Of a stretch of 64,000 nucleotides of DNA, positions 17,931 to 25,569 are shown one piece after another (position 1 is the stretch's first letter; each line of letters begins with the position of its first letter). This stretch comes from Bacteriovoracaceae bacterium. Its GTDB lineage: Bacteria; Bdellovibrionota; Bacteriovoracia; Bacteriovoracales; Bacteriovoracaceae. The DNA lies in assembly GCA_947441615.1 (NCBI GenBank), contig CANEUH010000018.1, forward strand, positions 18,264 through 82,263. The letters are read 5' to 3'. The notes beneath the pieces are model-generated. The model was given only the letters and a program-made list of their open reading frames with translations. It searched no databases and had not been told where the DNA came from. The translations under genes and the position numbers were made by a program.

Positions 17931-19610
17931 ATGTCTGGTCACAAGATTATATTTTCCATGCATAAAGTAGGGAAGGTTTATCCTCCAAAGAAGCAGGTCC
18001 TTAGGGATATTTCTCTTTCGTTCTTCTATGGCGCCAAAATTGGTGTCCTGGGTTTAAACGGATCTGGTAAGTCATCTCTTCTTAAAATTATTGCTGGTGT
18101 TGATAAAGATTACATTGGTGACGTCAATGCTTCAAAAGGTGTGACTTTCGGTTATCTTGAGCAAGATCCAAAACTTGATCCGAACAAAACGGTGAAAGAA
18201 GTCGTTCAAGATGGTCTTTCTGAACTTGTTAAAGTTGCCCAGCGATATGAAGAAGTGAATATGAAGCTCGGCGATGAGATGAGCGAAGATGAGATGAATA
18301 AGCTTTTGGATGAGCAGTCTATATTACAAGATAAAATGGATGCTCAAAATATTTGGGATCTTGATTCTCGACTAGAGTTAGCGATGGAGGCCCTTCGTTG
18401 CCCTCCTTCTGATCAATTATGTGGAGTTCTGTCAGGTGGTGAAAAACGCCGTGTGGCCTTATGCCGACTTCTTCTTTCGGAGCCAGATGTTCTCCTTTTG
18501 GATGAACCTACGAACCATTTAGATGCTGAAACCGTATTTTGGTTGGAGCGCCATCTTCAGGCCTATAAAGGGACTGTCATCGCAATCACCCACGATAGAT
18601 ACTTCCTTGATAATGTTGCTGGCTGGATTCTTGAGTTAGACCGTGGTCATGGAATTCCTTGGGAAGGAAATTATTCTTCTTGGCTAGAGCAAAAAACGAA
18701 TCGTCTTGCGACTGAAGAGAAGCAAGAGTCTCAGCGCCAAAAGAAGATGCAAGAAGAATTGGAGTGGATCAGATCTTCACCCAAAGCTCGACAGGCAAAA
18801 TCGAAGGCCCGGATTACAAATTACGAAAAAATGCTTTCTGATTCAAAAGAAAAACGAAATGAGACAACGGACTTATTCATTCCACCAGGCCCTAGGCTTG
18901 GAGATGTTGTTATTGATGCCAATAATATTTCTAAGGCTTTTGGAGACAGGCTACTTTATGAAGGTATTTCATTTAAGTTACCTCCAGGAGGAATTGTAGG
19001 GATCATTGGACCGAACGGAGCTGGTAAAACAACTCTCTTTAAGATGATAACAGATCAGCTTCAGCCTGATTCAGGAACATTCAAAGTTGGAGAGACTGTT
19101 AAGCTTTCATATATTGATCAGTCCCGCGAAATGAATTCTGATGCCTCGATTCTTCAGGAAATCTCAGGAGGACTTGATCTAATTAAACTAGGAAATCGTG
19201 AAGTGAATGCCCGTGCTTACATTTCTCGCTTCAATTTTACTGGAGAAGATCAGAATAAACGTATTAAAGAACTCTCTGGTGGTGAAAAAAACCGGGTTCA
19301 CTTAGCAAAAATGCTTAAGGAAGAAGGAAACGTCTTATTGCTTGATGAGCCTACAAATGATCTTGATGTAAATACACTCCAGGCACTTGAAAGAGCTCTC
19401 CTTGAGTTTGCTGGTTGCGCTGTGGTCATTTCCCATGATCGTTATTTTTTGGATAGAATTTGTACACACATGCTGGCATTTGAAGGTGACTCTAAAGTCA
19501 CTTGGTTTGAAGGAAATTTCCAAGATTATCATGAGGATCTCCGCCGCCGTCTTGGTGATAAAGCTGATATTCCTCAGCGAATTACTTATAAAAAACTTAA
19601 AAGAGATTAA
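17931..19610 (+). CDS. ettA: Energy-dependent translational throttle protein EttA (ABC-F)
   Basis: EttA is a soluble ABC-F ATPase that binds the ribosomal E site and gates the first elongation step according to ATP/ADP. Two ABC domains are complete: first with GLNGSGKSS, LSGGEKRRVALC and LLLDEPTNHLD; second with GPNGAGKTT, LSGGEKNRVHLAK and LLLDEPTNDLD. The linker between them (ARQAKSKARITNYEKM) is the family P-site interaction motif. The length of 559 matches EttA. Its stop overlaps the convergent tadA-like gene by 14 nt. Confidence 0.95.
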   Translation: MSGHKIIFSMHKVGKVYPPKKQVLRDISLSFFYGAKIGVLGLNGSGKSSLLKIIAGVDKDYIGDVNASKGVTFGYLEQDPKLDPNKTVKEVVQDGLSELVKVAQRYEEVNMKLGDEMSEDEMNKLLDEQSILQDKMDAQNIWDLDSRLELAMEALRCPPSDQLCGVLSGGEKRRVALCRLLLSEPDVLLLDEPTNHLDAETVFWLERHLQAYKGTVIAITHDRYFLDNVAGWILELDRGHGIPWEGNYSSWLEQKTNRLATEEKQESQRQKKMQEELEWIRSSPKARQAKSKARITNYEKMLSDSKEKRNETTDLFIPPGPRLGDVVIDANNISKAFGDRLLYEGISFKLPPGGIVGIIGPNGAGKTTLFKMITDQLQPDSGTFKVGETVKLSYIDQSREMNSDASILQEISGGLDLIKLGNREVNARAYISRFNFTGEDQNKRIKELSGGEKNRVHLAKMLKEEGNVLLLDEPTNDLDVNTLQALERALLEFAGCAVVISHDRYFLDRICTHMLAFEGDSKVTWFEGNFQDYHEDLRRRLGDKADIPQRITYKKLKRD

Positions 19611-20709
19611 ATTCTTTATCCCTTTCTTTGAGATCAGTTTCGATTTCAAAGAAAGGGATTCCTTTATCTGATCCTAGTATCTTTATAATCTCCTTCACCT
19701 TTTTGTTTTCCATAAAAACCACATACTCTAAATTTCGACATACAAGCTCCATGACCTTTTCAAAGTTTAAACTCACCTCATTAGAATAAAGAGAAAAGAG
19801 AAGGGCGATCCGATTGAGTGCATCTGCTGCAGTTGAAGCGTGGATGGTACCCATGAGTCCTTTATGTCCAGTATTCATCGCCATCAGGAAAGGAATCACT
19901 TCATGGGATCTCATTTCTCCCAAAATAATCCGGTCAGGACTTAGGCGTAAAGAATAGGCCAGATAAGACTTAAGGCTTGTTTCATTTGTCCTTCCTGAGA
20001 GAAACCTTGTTTGATTAGGATGGGGAGAAAGTATTTCATAAGTGTCTTCTAAAACAATCAGATGCTCCTCTGGATCAATTTCACTAAGAAGACTTGTAAG
20101 GATTGAGGTCTTACCTGAACCCGTTGACCCAGCAATGAGGACATTTTTTTTATTTTTCACTAATTCTTTCAGGCCATAAATATTCCCAAAAGTTGAAATA
20201 TCATGGGGTCTCGTTGCAAGAGATCTTAATGTCATTTTCGAAATGTTTTTGGGAGACGTTGAACTATGAATGAGGGTGATCCTAAATTTTTTATGAAATA
20301 GATCAGCATAGAAGCTAGTGAAGGGTTCCTGAACATTCCAATTTTGTTTAAATCGGACTGATATTATTTCTAACCACAACTGCCAATCCTCCTCAGCAAT
20401 TGGAATAGTGCAGCTTATTTTCTTGCCTGAATAAGAGATTTTCTGAATCTGATCTGGTGAGTGGAAAATGATTTCAGTCAAATCTTCCAAGATTAATGGC
20501 CCTAAAAATGTCCATGTCGTTAGTTTTTGAAAAAAATCTTGTATCTGGAGTAGATCATCTTCATCTCCAAGTAGAGGGAGCTCATGATAAAATTCTTCCC
20601 AAGAAGGAATGAGTCCTTTGTTTAAAAAAGAAATAAGAATTTCTTTAGCTCTTTTTAGTGCGATTTCTTTTGAGATGGGTTTTTCATCTTCTTTAAATAA
20701 ACTTAGCAT
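19597..20709 (-). CDS. tadA: CpaF/TadA-family pilus-assembly ATPase
   Basis: This is a hexameric secretion ATPase that powers pilin assembly. A helical N-terminal domain precedes the ATPase core, with Walker A AGSTGSGKTSILTSLL, Asp box (LIVLEDTYEI), Walker B (RIILGEMRSHEV) and His box (GHKGLMGTIHAS). The length of 370 is short for the family. It shares one base (TAATG) with the upstream secretin gene. The C-terminal coding end overlaps the end of ettA on the other strand and contains a perfect inverted repeat. Pilus type is inferred from neighbours. Confidence 0.85.
   Translation of the reverse strand: MLSLFKEDEKPISKEIALKRAKEILISFLNKGLIPSWEEFYHELPLLGDEDDLLQIQDFFQKLTTWTFLGPLILEDLTEIIFHSPDQIQKISYSGKKISCTIPIAEEDWQLWLEIISVRFKQNWNVQEPFTSFYADLFHKKFRITLIHSSTSPKNISKMTLRSLATRPHDISTFGNIYGLKELVKNKKNVLIAGSTGSGKTSILTSLLSEIDPEEHLIVLEDTYEILSPHPNQTRFLSGRTNETSLKSYLAYSLRLSPDRIILGEMRSHEVIPFLMAMNTGHKGLMGTIHASTAADALNRIALLFSLYSNEVSLNFEKVMELVCRNLEYVVFMENKKVKEIIKILGSDKGIPFFEIETDLKERDKEFNLF
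19618..19659 (+). terminator. Perfect 14-bp inverted repeat past ettA, terminator-like
   Basis: ATCCCTTTCTTTGA and its exact complement TCAAAGAAAGGGAT flank a 14-nt loop, 8 nt after the ettA stop. Only a short T-run (ttccttt) follows, so it is not a textbook terminator. It lies inside the 3' coding end of the convergent ATPase gene. Confidence 0.5.
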
Positions 20710-21989
20710 TATTCGATCGCCTCCAGAATGACATATCCATAAATTTGTTTATAGGTTTTTTGATCAGATTTTGATTCAAAGAGGTGTTTTAAAATGGGGA
20801 TATTTGAAATAAGAGGAATCCCTTGCCGTCCTTTTGAAGTTGTTTGAAACCCAATTTGAAAAATTTTTAAAGGCTCTCCAATTTCTAAGAGAGCTGATGA
20901 CGTTTCTTTACTGCCACTGATCGCTTGATCCATGGGTCTCGAGAATTCAGTATCATAGTCTAAAAGAATCTTCCCATAGGACTCTGTCAATTTTGTTTTT
21001 ATTCTTAGGCCTGCAAACTTCCAATCAATAGGAGCGATAATATTTGCTCCTTGAGTATTGATGTTCTGATAGGGGATTTGAGAGCCTATTTCTGTTAATT
21101 GAGGTGTATTTAGATTAACAACGAGTTCCGGCTCAGCAAGAGTGGAAAGATCCATTTTAGATTGAGTCAAAAAAACAAAATTATCATCAATGAGTTTTTT
21201 TATTCCAAATTCAAAAAGATCGCTTATGGAAGATTTTAATTTATCAAGGCCCAGATGAATTTCTCTTCCGTCCATTTGCTCTAGTTGAATAAGTTTTAGC
21301 TTTAATCGATAATTTTTGTGCTTTAATCTCGAGTCCTGTTGAACAAATGAAACTCTGTAAAAAGAGGCGAGTTGCTTTAAGAGATGATCATTTTTTTCTC
21401 CCTCATAAAAACACATGACATCCATCCAGTCAGTTTGGCAATTCACGTGAGAAAAACCATTCGAGTAAAGTTTCTTGTAGATTTGGGCAATTATGTGATT
21501 TCTTAATTTAGGGTCTAGGTTAATTTTGAAAAAGACTTGATCCTGAAATTGACCCTTAATCTTTTGGAGGTAGAGGTAGTCTCCAAAGTCACTTAGGATT
21601 CCTGACGCCGTCATAACGGGTCCTTTAATATCGATACTTAATTCAAGATTTTTTAAAGCTTCTGCTAACTGAAAAGTTTTAAGAAACTTTTGTTTTGATA
21701 ATACGTAAAGACTGAAGATTTCTTTTCCTTTTTTAGTCCAGACAACTAAATCGGTGAAGCCGACTTTTTTTCCCTTCACTAAGAGTTTTCCCGTCTTTGC
21801 CAAAAACTTGTAGGATATGACCTCTGGGTTTCCCACGGAGAAGTTTTTTAACCCCTTTAGGTCTATTTCCTTTTGCTCTCCCTTTGAGAGAATTATGTCA
21901 CTTGTTGGGTCTGATGCTTGTGACGCGCTCGGCAATAGAAGTAAGCCTTTGACAAAGAAGAGGGCAATCGTTACATTGAGGGGCTTCAA
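20709..21989 (-). CDS. CpaC/RcpA-like pilus secretin (start corrected to TTG)
   Basis: This protein is predicted to form the outer-membrane channel for the pilus. The track starts at 22244, but its first 85 residues are antisense to the histone-like gene at 22027-22239. A TTG at 21989 gives a textbook signal peptide (MKPLNVTIALFFVKGLLLLP, then SASQA). The mature N-terminus (KGEQKEIDLKGLKNFSVGNP, DLVVWTKKGKE) matches pilus-formation N-domains. The C-terminal half has the secretin pattern, including GIPLISNIPILKHLFES. The product is 426 residues. There is no strong RBS for the TTG, so the start is likely but not certain. Confidence 0.8.
   Translation of the reverse strand: MKPLNVTIALFFVKGLLLLPSASQASDPTSDIILSKGEQKEIDLKGLKNFSVGNPEVISYKFLAKTGKLLVKGKKVGFTDLVVWTKKGKEIFSLYVLSKQKFLKTFQLAEALKNLELSIDIKGPVMTASGILSDFGDYLYLQKIKGQFQDQVFFKINLDPKLRNHIIAQIYKKLYSNGFSHVNCQTDWMDVMCFYEGEKNDHLLKQLASFYRVSFVQQDSRLKHKNYRLKLKLIQLEQMDGREIHLGLDKLKSSISDLFEFGIKKLIDDNFVFLTQSKMDLSTLAEPELVVNLNTPQLTEIGSQIPYQNINTQGANIIAPIDWKFAGLRIKTKLTESYGKILLDYDTEFSRPMDQAISGSKETSSALLEIGEPLKIFQIGFQTTSKGRQGIPLISNIPILKHLFESKSDQKTYKQIYGYVILEAIE
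21949..21977 (+). promoter_or_regulatory. Strong sigma-70-like promoter for the histone-like gene
   Basis: A perfect TTGACA is followed after exactly 17 bp by TACATT. The site lies inside the antisense of the secretin signal-peptide coding region and points to the basic-protein gene about 50 nt downstream. Confidence 0.65.
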
Positions 21990-22026
21990 ATTTGAATCTT
22001 TTAGAAAATTCCTTGAGGAGATATTT

Positions 22027-22239
22027 ATGGCTTCTAGAACCGCAGTAACTGAAAATCGTCGTAAAGCTAAGCACAGAGCTATGGGTGCAAAAAGAAAAGC
22101 TGCTAACCGTAACAAAGGTACAACTCCTAAGTTTGCCGTACACGAAGGTGTAGCACCTAAAGCAACAAAAACAGCTGCTCCTAAAGCTGCTGCTCCAAAA
22201 GCTGCAAAAAAAGTAGCTAAAAAAGCTGCTACAAAGTAA
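22027..22239 (+). CDS. Small basic Lys/Ala/Pro-rich histone-H1-like protein
   Basis: The 70-residue product has a basic N-terminal half (ENRRKAKHRAMGAKRKAANR) and a C-terminal tail of repeated PKAA/KKA units (APKAAKKVAKKAATK), like histone H1 tails. This composition suggests non-specific nucleic acid binding, perhaps nucleoid or ribosome associated; that is inference. The track start (21817) is too early: the ATG at 22027 has a strong RBS (gaggag, 6 nt before), and a consensus promoter lies just upstream. It lies antisense between two genes of the pilus operon. Transcription probably ends at the hairpin at 22301. Confidence 0.8.
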   Translation: MASRTAVTENRRKAKHRAMGAKRKAANRNKGTTPKFAVHEGVAPKATKTAAPKAAAPKAAKKVAKKAATK

Positions 22240-22252
22240 TTCATACGTCCTC

Positions 22253-22537
22253 CTAGGGGGCCTGGAATACTTTTAGAGAATCATTAATGAATTCACGATC
22301 AACGGAGACCACTATAAGGTCTCCGTTGTTTTTTAGGCACATGTCTAGTTTTCCTTTCTTCTTAACCTCCTCACAGTTTCTTGTTTGTTTAATCTGAATG
22401 AGTTCGCTAGGAACAAAGTAGTCTTTTTCAAGAATAGTTTTATAAATATTGGCATCTTCTTCAATATTTTCGTGCAGGACATTGATAGGAGTTGCAAAGG
22501 CTGAAATTGAAAAAAAGAAGCTAATAGCGAATTTCAT
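22253..22537 (-). CDS. Small secreted protein in pilus operon
   Basis: The 94-residue product has a signal peptide (MKFAISFFFSISAFA) and a mature part with two Cys (TRNCEEVKKKGKLDMCLKNN) that could form a disulfide. No family recognised. It overlaps the preceding gene by 17 nt, so it belongs to the pilus-locus transcript. Its 3' coding region contains the terminator hairpin of the opposite-strand histone-like gene, which constrains its codons there (encoding NGDLIVVSVDR). Confidence 0.55.
   Translation of the reverse strand: MKFAISFFFSISAFATPINVLHENIEEDANIYKTILEKDYFVPSELIQIKQTRNCEEVKKKGKLDMCLKNNGDLIVVSVDREFINDSLKVFQAP
22301..22334 (+). terminator. Intrinsic terminator of the histone-like gene, inside an opposing CDS
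   Basis: A perfect 10-bp stem (AACGGAGACC/GGTCTCCGTT) with a 7-nt loop is followed by GTTTTTT on the plus strand. It lies within the coding sequence of the minus-strand gene 22253-22537. Confidence 0.85.
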
Positions 22538-22949
22538 GTTGATGATCCTTTATATTTGAAACGAATGATAAAAATTTCATATAGGGAAGTATTTCCCAGT
22601 CTGAAAGGTGAAATAAAGAATTGGCCTCTTTTTCTCTTACTAGGACAGTGAATCTACTCATGTCTTCTAGTTGTTGTGAGATTAGAACTCCCTCAATCTT
22701 TTTTCTCCCTTTACGATGAACAATTAAGACTTTTTTTCCAGTTTGAAATGGAGTTAAAAGTTGTGCTTGAAGTTGGATTTCAACTTTTCCTGGGGTTGAA
22801 ACCTGTGTTTGCTTAGTTTCACTTTCTGGTTTTGAAAAAAGGATGAAGAAGAAAAGATTTGAAATAATTAATGAAAGTCCAAGCTTGAGCCACCATAATT
22901 TATTCTTGGTATTTTTTTTCAAGATAGTTCCAATCTTTTCTGAAATCAT
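22521..22949 (-). CDS. Membrane-anchored protein, possibly CpaB/RcpC-like, in pilus operon
   Basis: The 142-residue product has a cytoplasmic N-terminus, one TM (LKLGLSLIISNLFFFILF), a short linker and a strand-rich domain (VEIQLQAQLLTPFQTGKKVLI, VLISQQLEDMSRFTVLV). Position and topology recall the SAF-domain CpaB/RcpC proteins of Tad systems, but it is much shorter than they are and I see no decisive motif. It overlaps its neighbours by 17 and about 50 nt. Confidence 0.45.
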   Translation of the reverse strand: MISEKIGTILKKNTKNKLWWLKLGLSLIISNLFFFILFSKPESETKQTQVSTPGKVEIQLQAQLLTPFQTGKKVLIVHRKGRKKIEGVLISQQLEDMSRFTVLVREKEANSLFHLSDWEILPYMKFLSFVSNIKDHQHEIRY

Positions 22950-23106
22950 TTAAATGTTCCTTCGTTTTAGTTTCAAAATATTTGTTAAGCCATATAAGAC
23001 TTATAAAGAGAATGGAGCAGATAAGAAGGCAGGCAGCGAGGTTGATGGTGGTGTCACCGTTTTCTCTTCGGATATATATTTGATATAAGGGGAAGGATTT
23101 TCCCAT
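22900..23106 (-). CDS. Small pseudopilin/TadE-like protein
   Basis: The 68-residue product has a charged N-terminus with RRENGDTTINLAACLLICSI, where a short polar head followed by a long hydrophobic helix resembles prepilin or TadE signal segments, then a charged helical tail. It overlaps the upstream gene by 53 nt with the ATG at 23106; no better start is visible. Probably a minor pilus component; assignment is tentative. Confidence 0.45.
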   Translation of the reverse strand: MGKSFPLYQIYIRRENGDTTINLAACLLICSILFISLIWLNKYFETKTKEHLNDFRKDWNYLEKKYQE

Positions 23107-23620
23107 CTTTGTGAGTTTTTTTTAAAAATAGAAAATACGGTTTTGAATAAAATGAATAGCTCCATTCTTTTTCCCTTAAAATGACTGCCTGTTCTTTATC
23201 TCTTCTAAAAGTTCCTGAAGTCAGCTTGAAAGGACTTATAAACATTCTTAAGTCTAATTTGCATCCTTTTGACTTTATTTTTTTTAAACGATTCATATAT
23301 GAAAGAAGCCGAATCTCTTGTGACTTAATAAGAACGTTTTTTAACTTTTTTGCATTCATTGCACTGGCCTGACCCAGCGGAATAAACATCATTATGAGTT
23401 CCGCACGGTTTAGATTTTTTATTGCCCAATTTGTCCTTCCGGTAAATTTTATGAATTCATTTAATTCGCCTTTGGCCTCCTTTAGGCACAAAAAGAGATC
23501 AGTTCTTTTTTTAAGCTGGTAATAGGATTTCTTTAATTCAAGAGAACAAAGTAAAACAATTCCCAAAAGGATGAATAAAAGAAGGCTCGCCATAAGTGTG
23601 ACTTCACCTTTTTGATTCAT
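23054..23620 (-). CDS. TadE/pseudopilin-like protein
   Basis: The 188-residue product begins NQKGEVTLMASLLLFILLG, which fits a prepilin-type head (Gly followed by a hydrophobic helix of about 20 residues). A basic soluble part rich in Lys follows, with one central Cys. This fits TadE-like or pseudopilin proteins in Tad loci. Overlaps of 4 nt upstream and 53 nt downstream place it firmly in the operon. No substrate or partner can be named from sequence. Confidence 0.5.
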   Translation of the reverse strand: MNQKGEVTLMASLLLFILLGIVLLCSLELKKSYYQLKKRTDLFLCLKEAKGELNEFIKFTGRTNWAIKNLNRAELIMMFIPLGQASAMNAKKLKNVLIKSQEIRLLSYMNRLKKIKSKGCKLDLRMFISPFKLTSGTFRRDKEQAVILREKEWSYSFYSKPYFLFLKKTHKDGKILPLISNIYPKRKR

Positions 23621-23895
23621 ATTTTTCCGTTAAGATCCAGTTGGAGCTTTTGAAGGGATAAATTTTTTAAATGGTGCCAAACGATTGCTTTTTTATTTCT
23701 AATGACTCTTAGTTGGCAACGTACGTGAAATGAATTTTCAATAACTTTAGGATCGGTTAATAGAGATCTTGTTTTAAGCTCAGTTCCTATAAGCCAGGCC
23801 TCTTGGCGACAAATAGTGGCCCTATGAAGGGCCACCGACTGAGTTAGCGTCATGATCAAAAACGATAGGCAAAGAAGTGAAGCAAGAATATTCAC
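23617..23895 (-). CDS. Small membrane-anchored protein of the pilus operon
   Basis: The 92-residue product has an N-terminal hydrophobic segment (ILASLLCLSFLIMTLTQSVAL) and a short basic soluble part. It overlaps both neighbours by 4 nt, directly after the Flp pilin gene. It looks like a minor pseudopilin or TadE/F relative, but no diagnostic motif is seen. Confidence 0.45.
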   Translation of the reverse strand: MNILASLLCLSFLIMTLTQSVALHRATICRQEAWLIGTELKTRSLLTDPKVIENSFHVRCQLRVIRNKKAIVWHHLKNLSLQKLQLDLNGKI

Positions 23896-24074
23896 TTCTT
23901 GTAGCTCTTCAGCTGAATCTCTTCAGTGATCTGAGATTTCATGTTATCGATTCTTTTTTGAACGACATCTCCAAACTGCCTAACCGCCACAAGACAACAG
24001 ATTCCTACCAGGCTTGAAATAATCACGTATTCCATAATTCCTTGGCCTTTTTCATTTTTAATCATTCTTTTCAT
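23892..24074 (-). CDS. flp: Flp/Fap-type pilin
   Basis: This is a 60-residue major-pilin candidate. The class-specific processing motif NEKGQGIMEY (Gly-x-Gly with downstream Glu-Tyr) is followed by a hydrophobic helix VIISSLVGICCLVAV and a short polar tail, which is the standard Flp layout. A good RBS (ggaggga) precedes the ATG. It is the first gene of the minus-strand operon that continues to the secretin and ATPase. No prepilin peptidase gene is seen in this window. Confidence 0.8.
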   Translation of the reverse strand: MKRMIKNEKGQGIMEYVIISSLVGICCLVAVRQFGDVVQKRIDNMKSQITEEIQLKSYKK

Positions 24075-24202
24075 GTTCCCTCCGAGGGTCGTTTTGTATT
24101 ACAGGGAGGAGTTTATGGGCACAAATGAGGTAAATAGTGGATCGATTTGTTCGGATTTGAAAAAGTGTGGCGTAAAATGGCCTAGGCCTTTAAAATAAGG
24201 TC

Positions 24203-24808
24203 ATGGAAGAAAATAATAAAGTCGTCATTTTTGAAAAAAAAGAAATCATCCTCGTTTTTATTTTTGTGGTGGTTTTAATTATTACTAGTTTTACTCTTGG
24301 GATTCGATTGGGCAAAAAACTTGCTTTCAATGATTCTGGAGTTAAAGAAGAAGATGTAAAAACAGTGGAGCTTAAATCAACTGATGAGGAAGACGTTGAG
24401 GCCATCGTAACTGAGGATGCTAAGCTTACAGATGAGGAAAAGCTCAAAAAGCTAATGGATGAATCGAAGAATAAGCTTTCTGATGAGCTTCAAAAATTTT
24501 CAGCCGAGCAAAAGGTCACTTCAGCTGAGACAACAAAAGATGCGGTTACTGAAGGCCAAAAAACTGATGGCAAATACACGATCCAGCTTGGTTCCTATAA
24601 TACTGTAGAAGAGGCGAAGCAGTTTGCAGAGGGTTTTACTGTTAGAGGTTACAACCCAATTATCAATGAAGTTACTATTGAGGGAAAAGGTACCTGGTAC
24701 CGCGTGAGTTTAGGTATTTTTAAAACGGTGGAAGAGGCCAAGGCCTACATTAAGCAAGAGCAAAGTCTTTTCTCCGGTCAAGAACATGTCATTTCAGAGA
24801 TTAAATAA
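24203..24808 (+). CDS. SPOR-domain membrane protein
   Basis: SPOR domains bind denuded peptidoglycan at division sites. The product has a short cytoplasmic N-terminus, a TM (ILVFIFVVVLIITSFTLGI), a long acidic Glu/Asp/Thr-rich linker and a C-terminal SPOR domain from about 127 (YTIQLGSYNTVEEAKQFAEG, WYRVSLGIFKTVEEAKAYI). The two characteristic half-repeats are both visible. Monocistronic; it ends one base before the end of the convergent barrel gene. Confidence 0.9.
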   Translation: MEENNKVVIFEKKEIILVFIFVVVLIITSFTLGIRLGKKLAFNDSGVKEEDVKTVELKSTDEEDVEAIVTEDAKLTDEEKLKKLMDESKNKLSDELQKFSAEQKVTSAETTKDAVTEGQKTDGKYTIQLGSYNTVEEAKQFAEGFTVRGYNPIINEVTIEGKGTWYRVSLGIFKTVEEAKAYIKQEQSLFSGQEHVISEIK

Positions 24809-25567
24809 TTAGTAGAAAAAACCAATCTCAAATGCCAAAGATAGCCAGCCTAAAGATAGGCTTCTGTCACTCTTACTTTCATTTCCGATGGCCGCTCTTG
24901 TAACACTCGAAACGTTGTAGGAGAATTTCCCCCCATAGAAATAATTTTGACCAGATCTTTTATGAATTCCATAATTGGTTGTGAGCCCATATCCCTGGTA
25001 GCGTTTATTGATAAAGGATTCATCCATTTGAATGGAGTTCAGGTAAACTTCAAGATTTTCAAATACATCTTCTGTTTGAAAAAAATCAAGTAAAAGCTTA
25101 AAACGATAGCCCACACCGACACCAAGACCTAGTATCGTGTTTTTTTCGTAATTTCCTCTTTGAAAGCTTCCTTCAGAATTCGGGACACTACTTGCAGTTG
25201 CATTTTGAGTTACTGAACTAAAAAAACTGGAGTGCTGGAACAACTGAGCTCCCCACCAGATTTGGTTATATCGAGTTGATCTTCTCATGTAAGTGATTTC
25301 ACCACCAAGTAGGCGATTGAAGTGCTCATAATCACCTGAAAGGTGTCCAGCAATCGAAAACCGGTTCCTGTCTTCACCAGTATAGCGGCGTTGATCCTTA
25401 ATTCCTAAATCGGTATTGAAATTATAAATCATACTTTCATGGCGCTGAAATTTTTCAGGTTTCTTTAAAAGGATTTCTTCAGACTCCGGATTTAATTCTT
25501 CTTCCGTAAGATCAAAAGTGTTAGCAAAGAGTTGGAGAGGCAAAATGAATAGGATTAGATATTTCAT
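24809..25567 (-). CDS. Secreted outer-membrane barrel-like protein
   Basis: The 252-residue product has a signal peptide (MKYLILFILPLQLFA) and repeated amphipathic strands rich in aromatic residues (FSIAGHLSGDYEHFNR, LGLGVGVGYRFKLLLDF). It closes on an aromatic C-terminus (AFEIGFFY), as outer-membrane barrels do. Function unknown. It lies 2 nt after the TolC-like gene and is probably its operon partner. Confidence 0.6.
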   Translation of the reverse strand: MKYLILFILPLQLFANTFDLTEEELNPESEEILLKKPEKFQRHESMIYNFNTDLGIKDQRRYTGEDRNRFSIAGHLSGDYEHFNRLLGGEITYMRRSTRYNQIWWGAQLFQHSSFFSSVTQNATASSVPNSEGSFQRGNYEKNTILGLGVGVGYRFKLLLDFFQTEDVFENLEVYLNSIQMDESFINKRYQGYGLTTNYGIHKRSGQNYFYGGKFSYNVSSVTRAAIGNESKSDRSLSLGWLSLAFEIGFFY

Positions 25568-25569
25568 AA

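Noticed and set aside
21817-22026. N-terminal extension of the basic-protein ORF
   Set aside because: It contains the promoter and lies upstream of the strong RBS; the ATG at 22027 is the start.
21990-22244. N-terminal extension of the secretin ORF in the track
   Set aside because: It is the antisense of the histone-like gene (its Ala/Leu-rich residues mirror Lys/Ala codons); the TTG at 21989 gives a proper signal peptide.
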